Positions 1 through 7,614 of a DNA stretch of 64,000 nucleotides are shown here, one piece after another. The position numbers were made by a program, and so were the translations under genes. The stretch's first letter is position 1; each line of letters starts with the position of its first letter. This DNA is from Neofamilia massiliensis (GTDB lineage: Bacteria > Bacillota > Clostridia > Tissierellales > Peptoniphilaceae). The stretch covers positions 624,409 through 688,408 of the forward strand of contig NZ_CYUJ01000003.1 of NCBI RefSeq assembly GCF_001299475.1, given 5' to 3'. A model generated the notes under the pieces. That model ran no database searches. It was not told the origin of the DNA and saw only the letters and a list, made by a program, of their open reading frames with translations.

Positions 1-321
1 AGGAATACCATATTTATCAGCATCGTTTAATAAATTATTATCTATTTCTCCAAAATATCTACCTATTTTTATACATATTGCAGCTACTTTGTGTTCGTAT
101 GCACTCTTAATAAATTCAGACTTATACTTTTTCTCATTGATGAATGCATATCCTGCTGTTAAAACTATCTCATTTCCCTGAAACCAGCTTACTCCATCTG
201 GTGTTTCTAAGACTACAACATCTTTCGCTTTGTTTTTCAAGCCGTTCATACCCGCTACTAAATTGCAATCCCCAAAGCACTCATTTTCTAATAAATCCTT
301 TATTGTAATGTAATCTCTCAT
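1..321 (-). CDS. PucR-family transcriptional regulator, N-terminal part (runs off left edge)
   Basis: Only the first 107 codons are inside the window; the reading frame is open to base 1. The start ATG (319-321) follows an AAGAAAGGGAAA ribosome binding site. The visible part matches the N-terminal domain of PucR-type regulators of purine and amide catabolism: an opening like MRDYITIKDLL, then VVVLETPDGVSW and EIVLTAGYAF, the usual pattern of this domain. The C-terminal helix-turn-helix would lie outside. A decayed relative lies at 2121-2527 on the same strand, and catabolic genes follow upstream of it, so this protein probably regulates the racemase/amidase/permease genes. That role is inferred from position. 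Confidence 0.75.
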   Translation of the reverse strand, partial: MRDYITIKDLLENECFGDCNLVAGMNGLKNKAKDVVVLETPDGVSWFQGNEIVLTAGYAFINEKKYKSEFIKSAYEHKVAAICIKIGRYFGEIDNNLLNDADKYGIP

Positions 322-559
322 TTTTCCCTTTCTTATTTTATAAAAATTGTAGTAGTTTTATTAATATACTAAACAGTTATCTTGCTTTAAGTTTTAAGCC
401 TTTAAAGCTTGTTATTTTAAACTTCTAAGTTTAAATAGTAAATAAATTTTTAGAATGTTAAATTTTGTTTCTTTTTAAATACTTCTTTCCTATTTATTTC
501 TCTTGTCTTCTCTTATAATTAAAAAACTTCACCTAGTCTTATATTTTTACAATTTTTCT
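322..559. other. AT-rich gap with no recognisable gene
   Basis: About 240 bases of very AT-rich sequence between the PucR start and the IS200 remnant. No open frame, RNA gene or clear terminator is visible. It probably holds the promoter of the PucR gene, but no convincing -35/-10 pair was found. Confidence 0.5.
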
Positions 560-787
560 GCCTAAACTTTATAAGGTTTATGTGCTGGTATCTCTAACAA
601 AATATGGCTGTGGTCTATAAATAATTCTGCTTATGTTATTTTTGTCCCTTTATAGTCAGCAAGTCTCGTAAGATTTTTCCTATATCTGTTTTTTTCTTCC
701 ATAAATAATTTACCATCTATATTTTGGTGCAAATACTATATGATATTTTCAATTCCATTTTTTATGTGATAAACTATTATTATCCAC
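560..787 (-). pseudogene. Decayed IS200/IS605-family TnpA (Y1/HUH transposase) remnant
   Basis: Translated from a GTG at 787, the sequence reads MDNNSLSHKKWN, a stop, then KYHIVFAPKYR, which is the characteristic start of IS200-type TnpA. After several more stops and a frameshift, another frame gives FIDHSHILLEIP (near 590-625), the HUH metal-binding region (normally DHIHML). At least four in-frame stops and one frame change show it is dead. The C-terminal part with the catalytic Tyr is not recognisable. IS200 elements are mobilised as single strands by this enzyme, so this marks an old insertion in the catabolic locus. Confidence 0.8.
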
Positions 788-877
788 GTGGATAACCCCT
801 CTCATTTAATTAGATCGATAGATAAATCTATTTTAACATGATTGAAGTTTTTTTGCTTAAATCTAAAGTAATCATTC

Positions 878-930
878 ACCAACATAGGTTGGTAAACCCA
901 CAATGAAAATTACCCAGACATTGCCGTCTG
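878..930. repeat. Two small hairpins beside the IS200 remnant
   Basis: Two perfect inverted repeats lie close together: ACCAAC/GTTGGT with a 4-base loop at 878-893 and CAGAC/GTCTG with a 6-base loop at 915-930. IS200/IS605 ends and their recognition sites are small imperfect hairpins, so these may be remains of the element's end. That link is only inferred; no target tetranucleotide could be fixed. The rest of 788-1034 holds no gene. Confidence 0.3.
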
Positions 931-1034
931 AGCCACTTATTAGTCCTTGTTTTTCTTAATCAACACTATTTATTAAATAGACTAATTTAATATCATGTTC
1001 TATAGTCCAATTAAAGCTTTCCCTACTAAAATAA

Positions 1035-1697
1035 TTACTTTATATTATAGAATGAATTTCTTAGGCATACTGCATTTGCAAATACAGCCTCAGCATATAC
1101 ACAATCTACTACTGGAAGCCCAATCTCTTTTTCAATAATTGGAGCAAATCTCGTTGTAGACAAACCAGTACATGCGAAAACTAAAACTTCAGCACCTTTG
1201 TTTTTTAAATTTTCACAATGAGCTAGAACTTTATCTAGTCCATAGCTTTTCATAAGATCGGTAGTATTATTTATATTAGGTATAAAAGGTTCACCAATAA
1301 CATCTTTTCCTATATACTTTACATATGATTTTGGTAGGTTTCTTGTTATACCAACTATGCCTACTTTATTACCATAAATTTTACTAAGTAAAGCCGCACT
1401 TTCTCCTGCACCTATTATTGGTATACTCATTACATTTCTAAGTTCTTCTAAAGCTGGATCTCCTGCACAAGAAACTATTATTACATCTTTATTTGAAAAT
1501 TTGTTTTTAGCAAGATCAATAATTTTTGCTTTCGCTATTTCTTCTGTGTTATCATCATAAATTCCTTTTGGCTGGTCCTTAATCGCTAAAGATTCTACTT
1601 CCATGTTAGAAAAATTTTGTTCGATAATTCTACCATGAGAGTTAAGAATTTCATTATCTTCAGTTGACAATACTCTAATTAAACCAACTTCAAACAT
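1035..1697 (-). CDS. Asp/Glu/hydantoin racemase family protein
   Basis: A 220-residue protein starting at the ATG at 1695-1697, which has AGGAGG eight bases upstream; a GTG at 1706 would lie inside that ribosome binding site. The fold is that of the PLP-independent two-cysteine racemases: SCAGDP carries Cys77 and FACTGLS carries Cys176, the two residues expected to remove and return the alpha proton. IIGAGES and GIVGITRN match the phosphate/carboxylate-binding loops. Hydantoin racemases and aspartate/glutamate racemases both belong here. The nearby acetamidase/formamidase and amino acid permease favour a role on a carbamoyl- or amide-bearing amino acid. The exact substrate cannot be told. Confidence 0.75.
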   Translation of the reverse strand: MFEVGLIRVLSTEDNEILNSHGRIIEQNFSNMEVESLAIKDQPKGIYDDNTEEIAKAKIIDLAKNKFSNKDVIIVSCAGDPALEELRNVMSIPIIGAGESAALLSKIYGNKVGIVGITRNLPKSYVKYIGKDVIGEPFIPNINNTTDLMKSYGLDKVLAHCENLKNKGAEVLVFACTGLSTTRFAPIIEKEIGLPVVDCVYAEAVFANAVCLRNSFYNIK

Positions 1698-1709
1698 TAT
1701 GAACACCTC

Positions 1710-1994
1710 CTATTTTTCCTTTATAATCTCATCTACCTCTACTAACAAATCTTTATCGAACATCGTAGATGCTAATTTTAAATTTTCTTTAGTTACCCCA
1801 ATTACTATTACTTCCATATCTTCTTTAATTATGTAACTTAATATAGGTTCAAATGTATACTTAAAATCAATTTTATAGTAATATATATCAGAATTAAATG
1901 AATCTAAAAAAATTACTACAGTTATACCTAAAACAAAAGAAAAGATTAAAATGCAGAAATTCTCTTTCTTTTTTCTCTTTACTCTTCTTATATT
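1710..1994 (-). pseudogene. Unassigned frame with one membrane segment, no start codon
   Basis: An open frame of about 94 codons runs from a stop near 1997 to TAG at 1710-1712, directly at the ribosome binding site of the racemase gene. It reads as a basic stretch (RRVKRKKKENF), one hydrophobic segment (ILIFSFVLGITVVIFL) and an ordered tail ending VDEIIKEK. There is no ATG, GTG or TTG at the front, so the gene seems to have lost its 5' end or to be frameshifted. An upstream fragment in another frame (near 2015-2120, containing QGRYLLNN and MLGYYDST) may be part of the same lost gene. The family is not recognised. Confidence 0.4.
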
Positions 1995-2120
1995 TTATTA
2001 TATAAGAGGTTTTAGTTTTCATATATAGGCTTAATCATAGAATTTTTATTGGTTTTATATGTACTATCATAGTATCCTAACATACCTTTTGATTGAATTA
2101 ATGGCATAATCTGTCTACAA

Positions 2121-2527
2121 TTATTTAATAAGTATCTGCCTTGTAGTGTTTTCTATTCTATATAATTTATACTTCAAAATTTCGACATGTATATGAAGTT
2201 CCTTCGGTAATTTATATCTTATTAAATCATTTGTGATATACGTTGAAAAAGTTTTATGTAATTTTGAATTATAATCATAATAATATTTTTTATTATTTGT
2301 AAACTTGAATAAGATTTATTTCCCATTATAAGTTTCTATTAGATTCATAAATGCATATCTAACTGTCAAACTATTTCACTACCTTTAAGCTATACTGTAC
2401 CAGCTGGAGTTTCTAGTACAACTACATTTCTGGCCTTGTTATTTAATCCATCAAATCTAGTTATTATATTAGAGGCTCCTAAACACTTATTGTTTAATAA
2501 TTCTTGAATCGTAACAAAATCTTTCAT
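2121..2527 (-). pseudogene. Broken PucR-family regulator (second copy)
   Basis: The frame opens at an ATG at 2525-2527 with MKDFVTIQELLNN, then NKARNVVVLETPAG, closely like the intact gene at 1-321. An in-frame TAG follows where the intact copy has SWFQ, then a frameshift (TVRYAFMN matches TAGYAFIN of the other copy). Next, without the several hundred codons expected, comes a stretch resembling the C-terminal PucR helix-turn-helix: TFSTYITNDL, then KELHIHVEILKYKLYRIE, ending at TAA 2121-2123. So the gene has a stop, a frameshift and a large internal deletion. It is a clear pseudogene of the regulator. Confidence 0.75.
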
Positions 2528-2597
2528 GTTTTTCCTTTTAATTAATTTTATTTTCCGAAATTATCTCACATTATGTTAGAGTAGTGTATTAAATTTA

Positions 2598-2633
2598 AAA
2601 CACCCTCTTAAAAATATTTTTAAGAGGGTGTTT
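2598..2633. terminator. Perfect 36-bp palindrome, terminator after the amidase gene
   Basis: An 18+18 base perfect inverted repeat with core ACACCCTCTTAAAAA, 11 bases past the stop of the acetamidase gene. On the minus strand it is followed by TTTTAAATTT. It fits a rho-independent terminator for the permease-amidase operon and could act in both directions. Confidence 0.75.
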
Positions 2634-2644
2634 CTGTAAGTCAT

Positions 2645-3538
2645 CTAAAACAAATTTTCATTATTTATTACATACTTAGGACATTTTACTCTTAGTGTAA
2701 AAACTCCATTTACAACTTGAGAAATTTGAATGTCGCAAGTAGCACTTAGTAATCTATAAGCATCTTGAAAGTCTAAATTTAATTTCTCTTCCAATATTTC
2801 TACCATTTCTGCAACAGCTGTTTTAATAGCTTCATCTATCGTATCTCTAGTTGCTATTGTATATATACAATCATCTCTCTCAACTTTAGGCATATTTATC
2901 GTTCTATTTTTTATTAATTCAACTTTTAGTTTTACTCGTCCTGCAGTCTCTAGGCCAACTCCACTTAACTCTCCATCTCCCATACAAGCATGAAGATCTG
3001 CAACTGATAAGTTAGCTCCATCTTGAAATATAGGTAAATAAACTGTAGACCCTATAGTAATTATCTTGGTGTCCATATTTCCGCCATGATCACCTGGCTT
3101 TGCGCAGTGTATAGGATCATTTTTTGGAGATACACCTATAACTCCAATCATTGGTGTTAATGGTAGAATAATATTTTTAGAAAAATAGGCCTTATTGTCT
3201 TTAATCGGTATTATTTTTGTGTCAGCTTCTGAAATCTTATCACCTAATACTCCAAGTCCAGGAGAAGTTACCATAACACCGTGATTATCAAATTCAATAT
3301 CTAAAATTTCCACCTTTAAAATATCATTTGTAGTTGCACCTTCTATAGCTATAGGACCTACTGCAGCATCCATTATTGAAATATCAATGTTTGGCCTAAG
3401 ATCATGCTCTGTTTTTATTTGTCCACTATAACAGTCATCTGTTTCAACCCAAAAAGTTTCTCCATCTTTAACAAAATAAACAGGCTTATCATCAGGTGAA
3501 AAATGATAAATTACATTATTTTTACTTAAAATTTGCAT
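2645..3538 (-). CDS. Acetamidase/formamidase family amidohydrolase
   Basis: A 297-residue protein of the FmdA_AmdA family, which hydrolyses formamide, acetamide or related short amides to the acid and ammonia. The family core is plain: KPGDHGGNMDTK near residue 150, VYLPIFQDGANLSVADLHACMGDGE near 170-190 in two adjoining blocks, followed by SGVGLETAGRV. The length fits the short bacterial form. The start has GTGAGG eight bases upstream. It lies 14 bases after the permease gene on the same strand and ends at a strong terminator, so permease and amidase form one operon. The substrate is unknown; the neighbouring racemase suggests an amino acid amide or N-formyl compound. Confidence 0.85.
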   Translation of the reverse strand: MQILSKNNVIYHFSPDDKPVYFVKDGETFWVETDDCYSGQIKTEHDLRPNIDISIMDAAVGPIAIEGATTNDILKVEILDIEFDNHGVMVTSPGLGVLGDKISEADTKIIPIKDNKAYFSKNIILPLTPMIGVIGVSPKNDPIHCAKPGDHGGNMDTKIITIGSTVYLPIFQDGANLSVADLHACMGDGELSGVGLETAGRVKLKVELIKNRTINMPKVERDDCIYTIATRDTIDEAIKTAVAEMVEILEEKLNLDFQDAYRLLSATCDIQISQVVNGVFTLRVKCPKYVINNENLF

Positions 3539-3552
3539 AAATTTACCTCACT

Positions 3553-4773
3553 TTACCAGCCTACAGGAAGTAATCCTAGCATACTTAAGATTGCATATAT
3601 TGCTCCTGCACAAAATATTACTATTAATAAAATTTGCACAATATTACTAGCAATCCATCCACATGTCCATTCAGGTTCTTTATCACCATTTTTTCTAGCT
3701 CCTCTAATCATAAGTACAGGCACTATTGACATTATAATTCCACCAAATGTACCTGCTAAAAATATAGCATCAACAAAACTTACAGTGTTGGAATAAGCTA
3801 AATAAAATGATGGGACGACTATTATTGCTATAATTAAAATTCTAGTTTTTATATCACTGTCGTCTTTAAATTTAAATTTATCAATTATATTAGATACAAA
3901 ACTTCCTGCAACTGCCCAATAAGAAGTCATCATTGCAAAAAGCGCAAAAATATTCCCTATAAATAGGGCCCAATCTCCAAGTACTCTACCCCAAGCAATT
4001 GTTGCTACTTCTGTAACATTTTCTGGACCAGCTAAAGCCAAAACAGCAAGTGGAACAGCACTAAGCATTATAAAAGTTATAACCATACCTGTTATAATTG
4101 ACGGAGCTAGCTCTTTTGGTCTATCCTTTAAACCTCTAGCAAGTTCAGGTACAGAATACTGTGCGATGTAACAGAATAAAGCAACGTTAAAAACTGGTAC
4201 TGCATTTCTCCAACTAGTATAGATAACGTTATTAATTTCAGCTTTACCCGATAGGAATGACGCTAAAACTATCACGATAAGTAACACTATCATACCAAAA
4301 CTAACTACTTTTTCTCCAACACCTGTAGCTTTTAATCCTAAATAAACAACTATAACTGCTGGAATTGTAAATAAGATACTGCCTAAATGTAATGAAATAC
4401 CAAATAATTCATTTAATATCGCTCCGCTTCCAGCCGTATAGGAAATTAAACATCCTATTGCATTTGCAGCGACTGAAAAAAATATAGCCCATGAACCTAC
4501 TGATCCTACATATTTTTCTGCTAAACCTGGAAGTTGCATATTTTTTTCAGTTCTTAGTGTGGACTCAGCCACATACAACATTGAACAAGTTGTAAAGAAT
4601 CCGGCAATTATTAGCCACATTACTAATATTGGCCAACCAGCTAATCTAGCAGAATAAGCAAGTCCTAATACTCCAGCTCCTATATTAGCTCCTACTATAG
4701 TCATTGAAGCTTCCCAAAATGTTAGCTTATGCGTTTTTAACGCTTGAATATTTTCATTTCTTTTATTATCCAT
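3553..4773 (-). CDS. Amino acid permease, HAAAP (aromatic/hydroxy amino acid) type
   Basis: A 406-residue integral membrane protein with about 11 hydrophobic segments. The N-terminal motif IVGANIGAGVLGLAYSARLAG is the glycine-rich first helix seen in the Trp/Tyr and Ser/Thr permeases of the APC superfamily, and the length fits. The start ATG has AGGAGGGT eight bases upstream. It is the first gene of a two-gene operon with the acetamidase/formamidase. It probably imports the amide or amino acid that the downstream enzymes use. Family membership is fairly sure; the substrate is not. Confidence 0.8.
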   Translation of the reverse strand: MDNKRNENIQALKTHKLTFWEASMTIVGANIGAGVLGLAYSARLAGWPILVMWLIIAGFFTTCSMLYVAESTLRTEKNMQLPGLAEKYVGSVGSWAIFFSVAANAIGCLISYTAGSGAILNELFGISLHLGSILFTIPAVIVVYLGLKATGVGEKVVSFGMIVLLIVIVLASFLSGKAEINNVIYTSWRNAVPVFNVALFCYIAQYSVPELARGLKDRPKELAPSIITGMVITFIMLSAVPLAVLALAGPENVTEVATIAWGRVLGDWALFIGNIFALFAMMTSYWAVAGSFVSNIIDKFKFKDDSDIKTRILIIAIIVVPSFYLAYSNTVSFVDAIFLAGTFGGIIMSIVPVLMIRGARKNGDKEPEWTCGWIASNIVQILLIVIFCAGAIYAILSMLGLLPVGW

Positions 4774-5000
4774 TTTTAAACCCTCCTGAAAAATTTATAA
4801 TTTTTTTAATTATCAATTACAGAAACATTGGTATCACTCCCTAAAATCTAATATTTCAAATAAAGTTTTCTATTTTTAGTATATCAAATTTAAAAAGTTT
4901 TTAAAATGCTTTTTTAAAAATTGTCTTTGTTAAAAGTCACAAATATTTTACGTAATTTTTGCTTAATGTCATAATTCTTTTACAATTTCTTCTTTTGCTC

Positions 5001-5029
5001 TTGAATTTTATAAATAACTATGGTATTAT
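5001..5029 (+). promoter_or_regulatory. SigA-type promoter of tRNA-Cys
   Basis: TTGAAT (5001-5006), a 17-base spacer and TATTAT (5024-5029) lie 11 bases before the tRNA. Confidence 0.65.
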
Positions 5030-5040
5030 AAAGTTCCTGT

Positions 5041-5114
5041 GGTGGTATCGCCAAGTGGTAAGGCACAGGTCTGCAACACCTTTACCGCCAGTTCAAATCT
5101 GGCTACCACCTCCA
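5041..5114 (+). tRNA. tRNA-Cys (GCA), CCA encoded
   Basis: A 74-base cloverleaf. The acceptor stem is GGTGGTA (5041-5047) with TACCACC (5104-5110). The anticodon loop CTGCAAC gives anticodon GCA on an AGGT/ACCT stem. The T arm is GCCAG-TTCAAAT-CTGGC. The discriminator base is T and the 3' CCA is encoded. It stands alone with its own promoter and terminator. Confidence 0.95.
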
Positions 5115-5116
5115 TT

Positions 5117-5144
5117 AGCAGCTTGAAAGATAGCTGCTTTTTTT
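5117..5144 (+). terminator. Rho-independent terminator of tRNA-Cys
   Basis: AGCAGCT (5117-5123) pairs with AGCTGCT (5132-5138), followed by six T. Confidence 0.9.
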
Positions 5145-5166
5145 ATACAATAAATTAGGTGATTAA

Positions 5167-5814
5167 ATGATTAAGGGAATAATTTTAGATTTAGACGGCC
5201 TTATTTCAGATACAGAAAGGCTGCACATGAAAAGTTTTCAAAAGGCCTTTAGAGAAAAAGGCATGGAGATTTCTGACGACTTTTATAAAAAGCACTGGAT
5301 CCAAATTGGTTACGGAACTGAAGATGTTTTAAAAATCCTAGGATCAGACCTAGAAGCTGATGATATTAGGGCAATTAAAAATATTCACTATGAAGAATAT
5401 CTCCACTCTGACCTTCAGCCAATGCCTTACATTTATGACTTTGTCAAATATTTTTATGGCAGGGTTCCTATGGCAGTTGCATCTGCATCAAAGGGCTTTG
5501 ATGTTGAATTTATTTTAAAGGCCTTGGACCTAGACCAGTATATGGAATTTTTTCTAGCAGCTGATGACGTTAAAAAGAGAAAACCTGATCCAGAAGTTTG
5601 GCTGCTGGCTGCAAAAAAATTAGGCTTAAAGCCATCTGAATGTATAACTTTAGAAGATGCAGAAAAAGGTGTTATCGCTTCAGCCTTGGGAGGAATAAAA
5701 TGCATAGCCATTCCAACTCCTTATACAGCTGACAATGATTTTTCTAAGGCAACTTATATAGTAAAAAATCTTAAAGAGGCCATCCCAATAATTGATGACC
5801 TTATTAAAGCCTAG
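5167..5814 (+). CDS. HAD-superfamily phosphatase/phosphomutase, beta-phosphoglucomutase-like
   Basis: A 215-residue cytoplasmic HAD hydrolase. Motif I is LDLDGLISDTE (residues 6-16, nucleophile Asp8 and acid/base Asp10), motif II the Ser in VASAS, motif III the Lys in KRKPDPEVW, and motif IV LEDAEKG. An alpha-helical cap lies between motifs I and II, as in beta-phosphoglucomutase and the GS1-type phosphatases. Start ATG follows AGGTGATTAA. The gene is not obviously linked to its neighbours, although the thiamine riboswitch promoter begins within its last codons. The substrate is not predictable. Confidence 0.8.
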   Translation: MIKGIILDLDGLISDTERLHMKSFQKAFREKGMEISDDFYKKHWIQIGYGTEDVLKILGSDLEADDIRAIKNIHYEEYLHSDLQPMPYIYDFVKYFYGRVPMAVASASKGFDVEFILKALDLDQYMEFFLAADDVKKRKPDPEVWLLAAKKLGLKPSECITLEDAEKGVIASALGGIKCIAIPTPYTADNDFSKATYIVKNLKEAIPIIDDLIKA

Positions 5815-5817
5815 ACC

Positions 5818-5846
5818 TTGAAAAACTTTTTTATTAGGTCTATAAT
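5818..5846 (+). promoter_or_regulatory. Promoter of the TPP riboswitch-thiT unit
   Basis: TTGAAA (5818-5823), 17-base spacer, perfect TATAAT (5841-5846), some 20 bases before the riboswitch. A TAGACCT/AGGTCTA inverted repeat (5812-5842) that includes the stop codon of the HAD gene overlaps it. Confidence 0.75.
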
Positions 5847-5867
5847 AAATTTATAAATAAATATAGT

Positions 5868-5948
5868 CCAGGGGAGCAAGTGCTGAGAGGAGACTTTGGT
5901 CTCGACCCTTAGAAGCTGATGCGGATAATGCCGTCGGAGCGAAGTCAC
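5868..5948 (+). promoter_or_regulatory. TPP riboswitch (THI element)
   Basis: The two conserved arms of the thiamine pyrophosphate aptamer are present: GTGCTGAGAGGAGAC near 5880, then ACCCTTAGAAGCTGATG and GGATAATGCCGTCGGAGC. It lies between a strong promoter and a terminator ahead of a thiamine transporter gene. CAAGTGC at 5877-5883 in the aptamer is the exact complement of GCACTTG at 5970-5976 in the terminator, so without TPP the aptamer's 5' arm can act as antiterminator. Transcription should stop when TPP is plentiful. Confidence 0.95.
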
Positions 5949-5961
5949 TAATTTTTTTCTT

Positions 5962-5992
5962 AACTACTTGCACTTGTGCTGGTAGTTTTTTT
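5962..5992 (+). terminator. Riboswitch-controlled terminator before thiT
   Basis: AACTAC (5962-5967) pairs with GTAGTT (5982-5987), with an inner GCAC/GTGC stem, then a run of T. Its GCACTTG segment is complementary to the aptamer's CAAGTGC. Confidence 0.85.
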
Positions 5993-6015
5993 GTTTGCCT
6001 GGCAAGGAGGAAATA

Positions 6016-6546
6016 ATGAAAAATAATTCAACAAGAAAAATGGTAATGGCAGGACTAATGATTGCCCTATCAACAGTTTTATCTTATGTAAAAGTTTTTA
6101 GGATGCCTCAAGGCGGATCTATAACTGCAGGTGCCATGGTGCCAATAATTTTATTTGCAATACTTTACGGCCTTAAAGACGGATTTTTCGCAGCCTGTAT
6201 TTACGGAGTTATTCAATTTATGTTAGGCGGCTTTGTCCTTCATCCTGCATCAATTATTTTAGACTATGTTCTAGGATATGGAATGATGGGACTAGCAGGA
6301 ATCTTCCACACAGAGACTAAGGATTTAAAAAGAGCCTTACTTGGCGGTTTAGTCGGCGGATTTATGAGATTTGTAATGTTAGTACTATCAGGAGTTATAG
6401 TTTGGGGATCTTATGCCCCAGAAGGCATGAACGTCTGGAGATATTCAATAGGCTACAACGCAACTTATATGATTCCAGAAATAATTTTAACAGTAGTACT
6501 AATTGCCATTGTCTACAACAAGGTATTTGATACAGTAAACAAATAA
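6016..6546 (+). CDS. thiT: ThiT-type thiamine transporter (ECF S component)
   Basis: A 176-residue membrane protein with about six hydrophobic segments. It starts with MKNNSTRKMVMAGLMIALS and shows the ThiT-like loop with FRMPQGGSITAGAMVPI, where the thiamine-binding residues of this family lie. ThiT is the substrate-binding subunit that shares an ECF energizing module; the module is not in this window. The ATG at 6016 has AAGGAGG eight bases upstream; an ATG in frame at 5995 has no binding site. The TPP riboswitch directly upstream fits. A terminator follows. Confidence 0.9.
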   Translation: MKNNSTRKMVMAGLMIALSTVLSYVKVFRMPQGGSITAGAMVPIILFAILYGLKDGFFAACIYGVIQFMLGGFVLHPASIILDYVLGYGMMGLAGIFHTETKDLKRALLGGLVGGFMRFVMLVLSGVIVWGSYAPEGMNVWRYSIGYNATYMIPEIILTVVLIAIVYNKVFDTVNK

Positions 6547-6557
6547 GATCAAAAAAA

Positions 6558-6597
6558 TAAAGACTTAGGAGGTCAATTTCCTCTTAAGTCTTTTTTG
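6558..6597. terminator. Bidirectional terminator between thiT and the ArsC/Spx-like gene
   Basis: AGACTTAGGAGG pairs with CCTCTTAAGTCT around a short loop, with an A run before and a T run after, so it can end both converging transcripts. Confidence 0.85.
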
Positions 6598-6600
6598 TGT

Positions 6601-6951
6601 TTATTTTTCTTCTATCCAAGCAGCCCACGTCTTTTCATCTACTCCAACTGTAGCTCTTTGTTTATTTCTAACAATAGGCAGTTTTAAAAGCTGTTGGCTG
6701 TCTAAAAGTTTTTCAAATTTAGTTTCATCTGGAGAATACTTAATAAGTGCCAGGGCGTTTTTGTCCTTGGCCTTAGGGTCAATTATTTTGTCAAGATCTC
6801 CTAAAGCATTAACTACGCTAGTTAGCTCTCCCTTGGACATTGGTTTTTCTTTTATATTTATTACTTGAACTTTTATATTTCTCTCTTTAAAAAATCTCTC
6901 AGCCTTTTTTGTATCAAAAGACTTGGTCGATCCGAAAATTTGTATATTCAT
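6601..6951 (-). CDS. ArsC/Spx-fold protein lacking the catalytic cysteine
   Basis: A 116-residue thioredoxin-fold protein of the ArsC/Spx/YffB family. The start MNIQIFGSTKSFDTKKAERFF aligns with the family's active-site loop (normally with CDTCKKA), but both cysteines are replaced (Ser instead of Cys); the protein contains no Cys at all. Further family marks are an LPIVRNKQ block, like the cis-proline segment LPIVR of ArsC. Strong start: AAAGGAGG before the ATG. It lies ten bases behind the signal peptidase gene and is probably cotranscribed with it. Without a thiol it cannot be an arsenate reductase; a structural or regulatory role is possible. Confidence 0.75.
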   Translation of the reverse strand: MNIQIFGSTKSFDTKKAERFFKERNIKVQVINIKEKPMSKGELTSVVNALGDLDKIIDPKAKDKNALALIKYSPDETKFEKLLDSQQLLKLPIVRNKQRATVGVDEKTWAAWIEEK

Positions 6952-6961
6952 TGGGCCTCCT

Positions 6962-7504
6962 TTAGTGGATTGGTCCTATTTTATTGAAAGGATAGTATCT
7001 AAAAACTCCCCTGCCGTCAACAGTATTAATTGGAATTTCTCCAAAATACCTAGAGTCAATGGACTTGTTGACCTGCCTGTTGTCTCCAAGGACAAAGAGC
7101 TTGTCTTCGCCTACCTTCCAAGAACTTTCTTCTTGGATAAAGGTATAGATGCCATCTTCAATATAATACTCTTCTAATTTTTTTCCATTTACATAGACGT
7201 AGCCATCTTCGATTCTAACTTCGTCACCTTCAACTCCAATAACTCTTTTAATATATTCCTTGCTAGGTTCAATTGGAGATTGAAAAACAATTACATCTCC
7301 CCTAGCAGGATTCTTAAAAAAATACTGAATCTTTAATGTGATTAACCTGTCTCCATGTTCTAAGGTTGGGTTCATAGACGGTCCATCAATTTGTACAGTA
7401 TTAAAAATAAAGGTCTTAATAAAAAATGCCAAAACAATAGCAGAAACTAAAACCATTATCCAAGATCCAATTTCATGCATAAGATTAAATTCTTTTTTAT
7501 CCAT
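6962..7504 (-). CDS. lepB: Signal peptidase I
   Basis: A 180-residue type I signal peptidase that removes signal peptides from exported proteins at the outer face of the membrane. One N-terminal membrane segment (about residues 14-32) is followed by the Box B motif GPSMNPT with nucleophile Ser43, and Box D YIKRVIG with general base Lys86. GDNRQVNKSIDSR is Box E. The length is that of small Gram-positive SipS-type enzymes. Start ATG follows AGGTAAGTT. The sortase and its surface protein, which need signal peptidase, lie upstream of it. Confidence 0.95.
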   Translation of the reverse strand: MDKKEFNLMHEIGSWIMVLVSAIVLAFFIKTFIFNTVQIDGPSMNPTLEHGDRLITLKIQYFFKNPARGDVIVFQSPIEPSKEYIKRVIGVEGDEVRIEDGYVYVNGKKLEEYYIEDGIYTFIQEESSWKVGEDKLFVLGDNRQVNKSIDSRYFGEIPINTVDGRGVFRYYPFNKIGPIH

Positions 7505-7614
7505 AACTTACCTGTCTTTCAAAAATTTTTAACAACTTCTATTATACAACATAAATATTTATAATGTAAGGTGCAATTAGATTTTTGGCTAAGTGAGAGG
7601 AAATATGACGTGAT

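Noticed and set aside
4774-5114. tRNA-Cys as attachment site of an island covering 1-4.8 kb
   Set aside because: Elements normally insert at the 3' end of a tRNA; here the AT-rich block is on the 5' side, there is no integrase, and no repeat of the tRNA end was found.
6601-6951. Arsenate reductase
   Set aside because: The protein has the fold but no cysteine at all.
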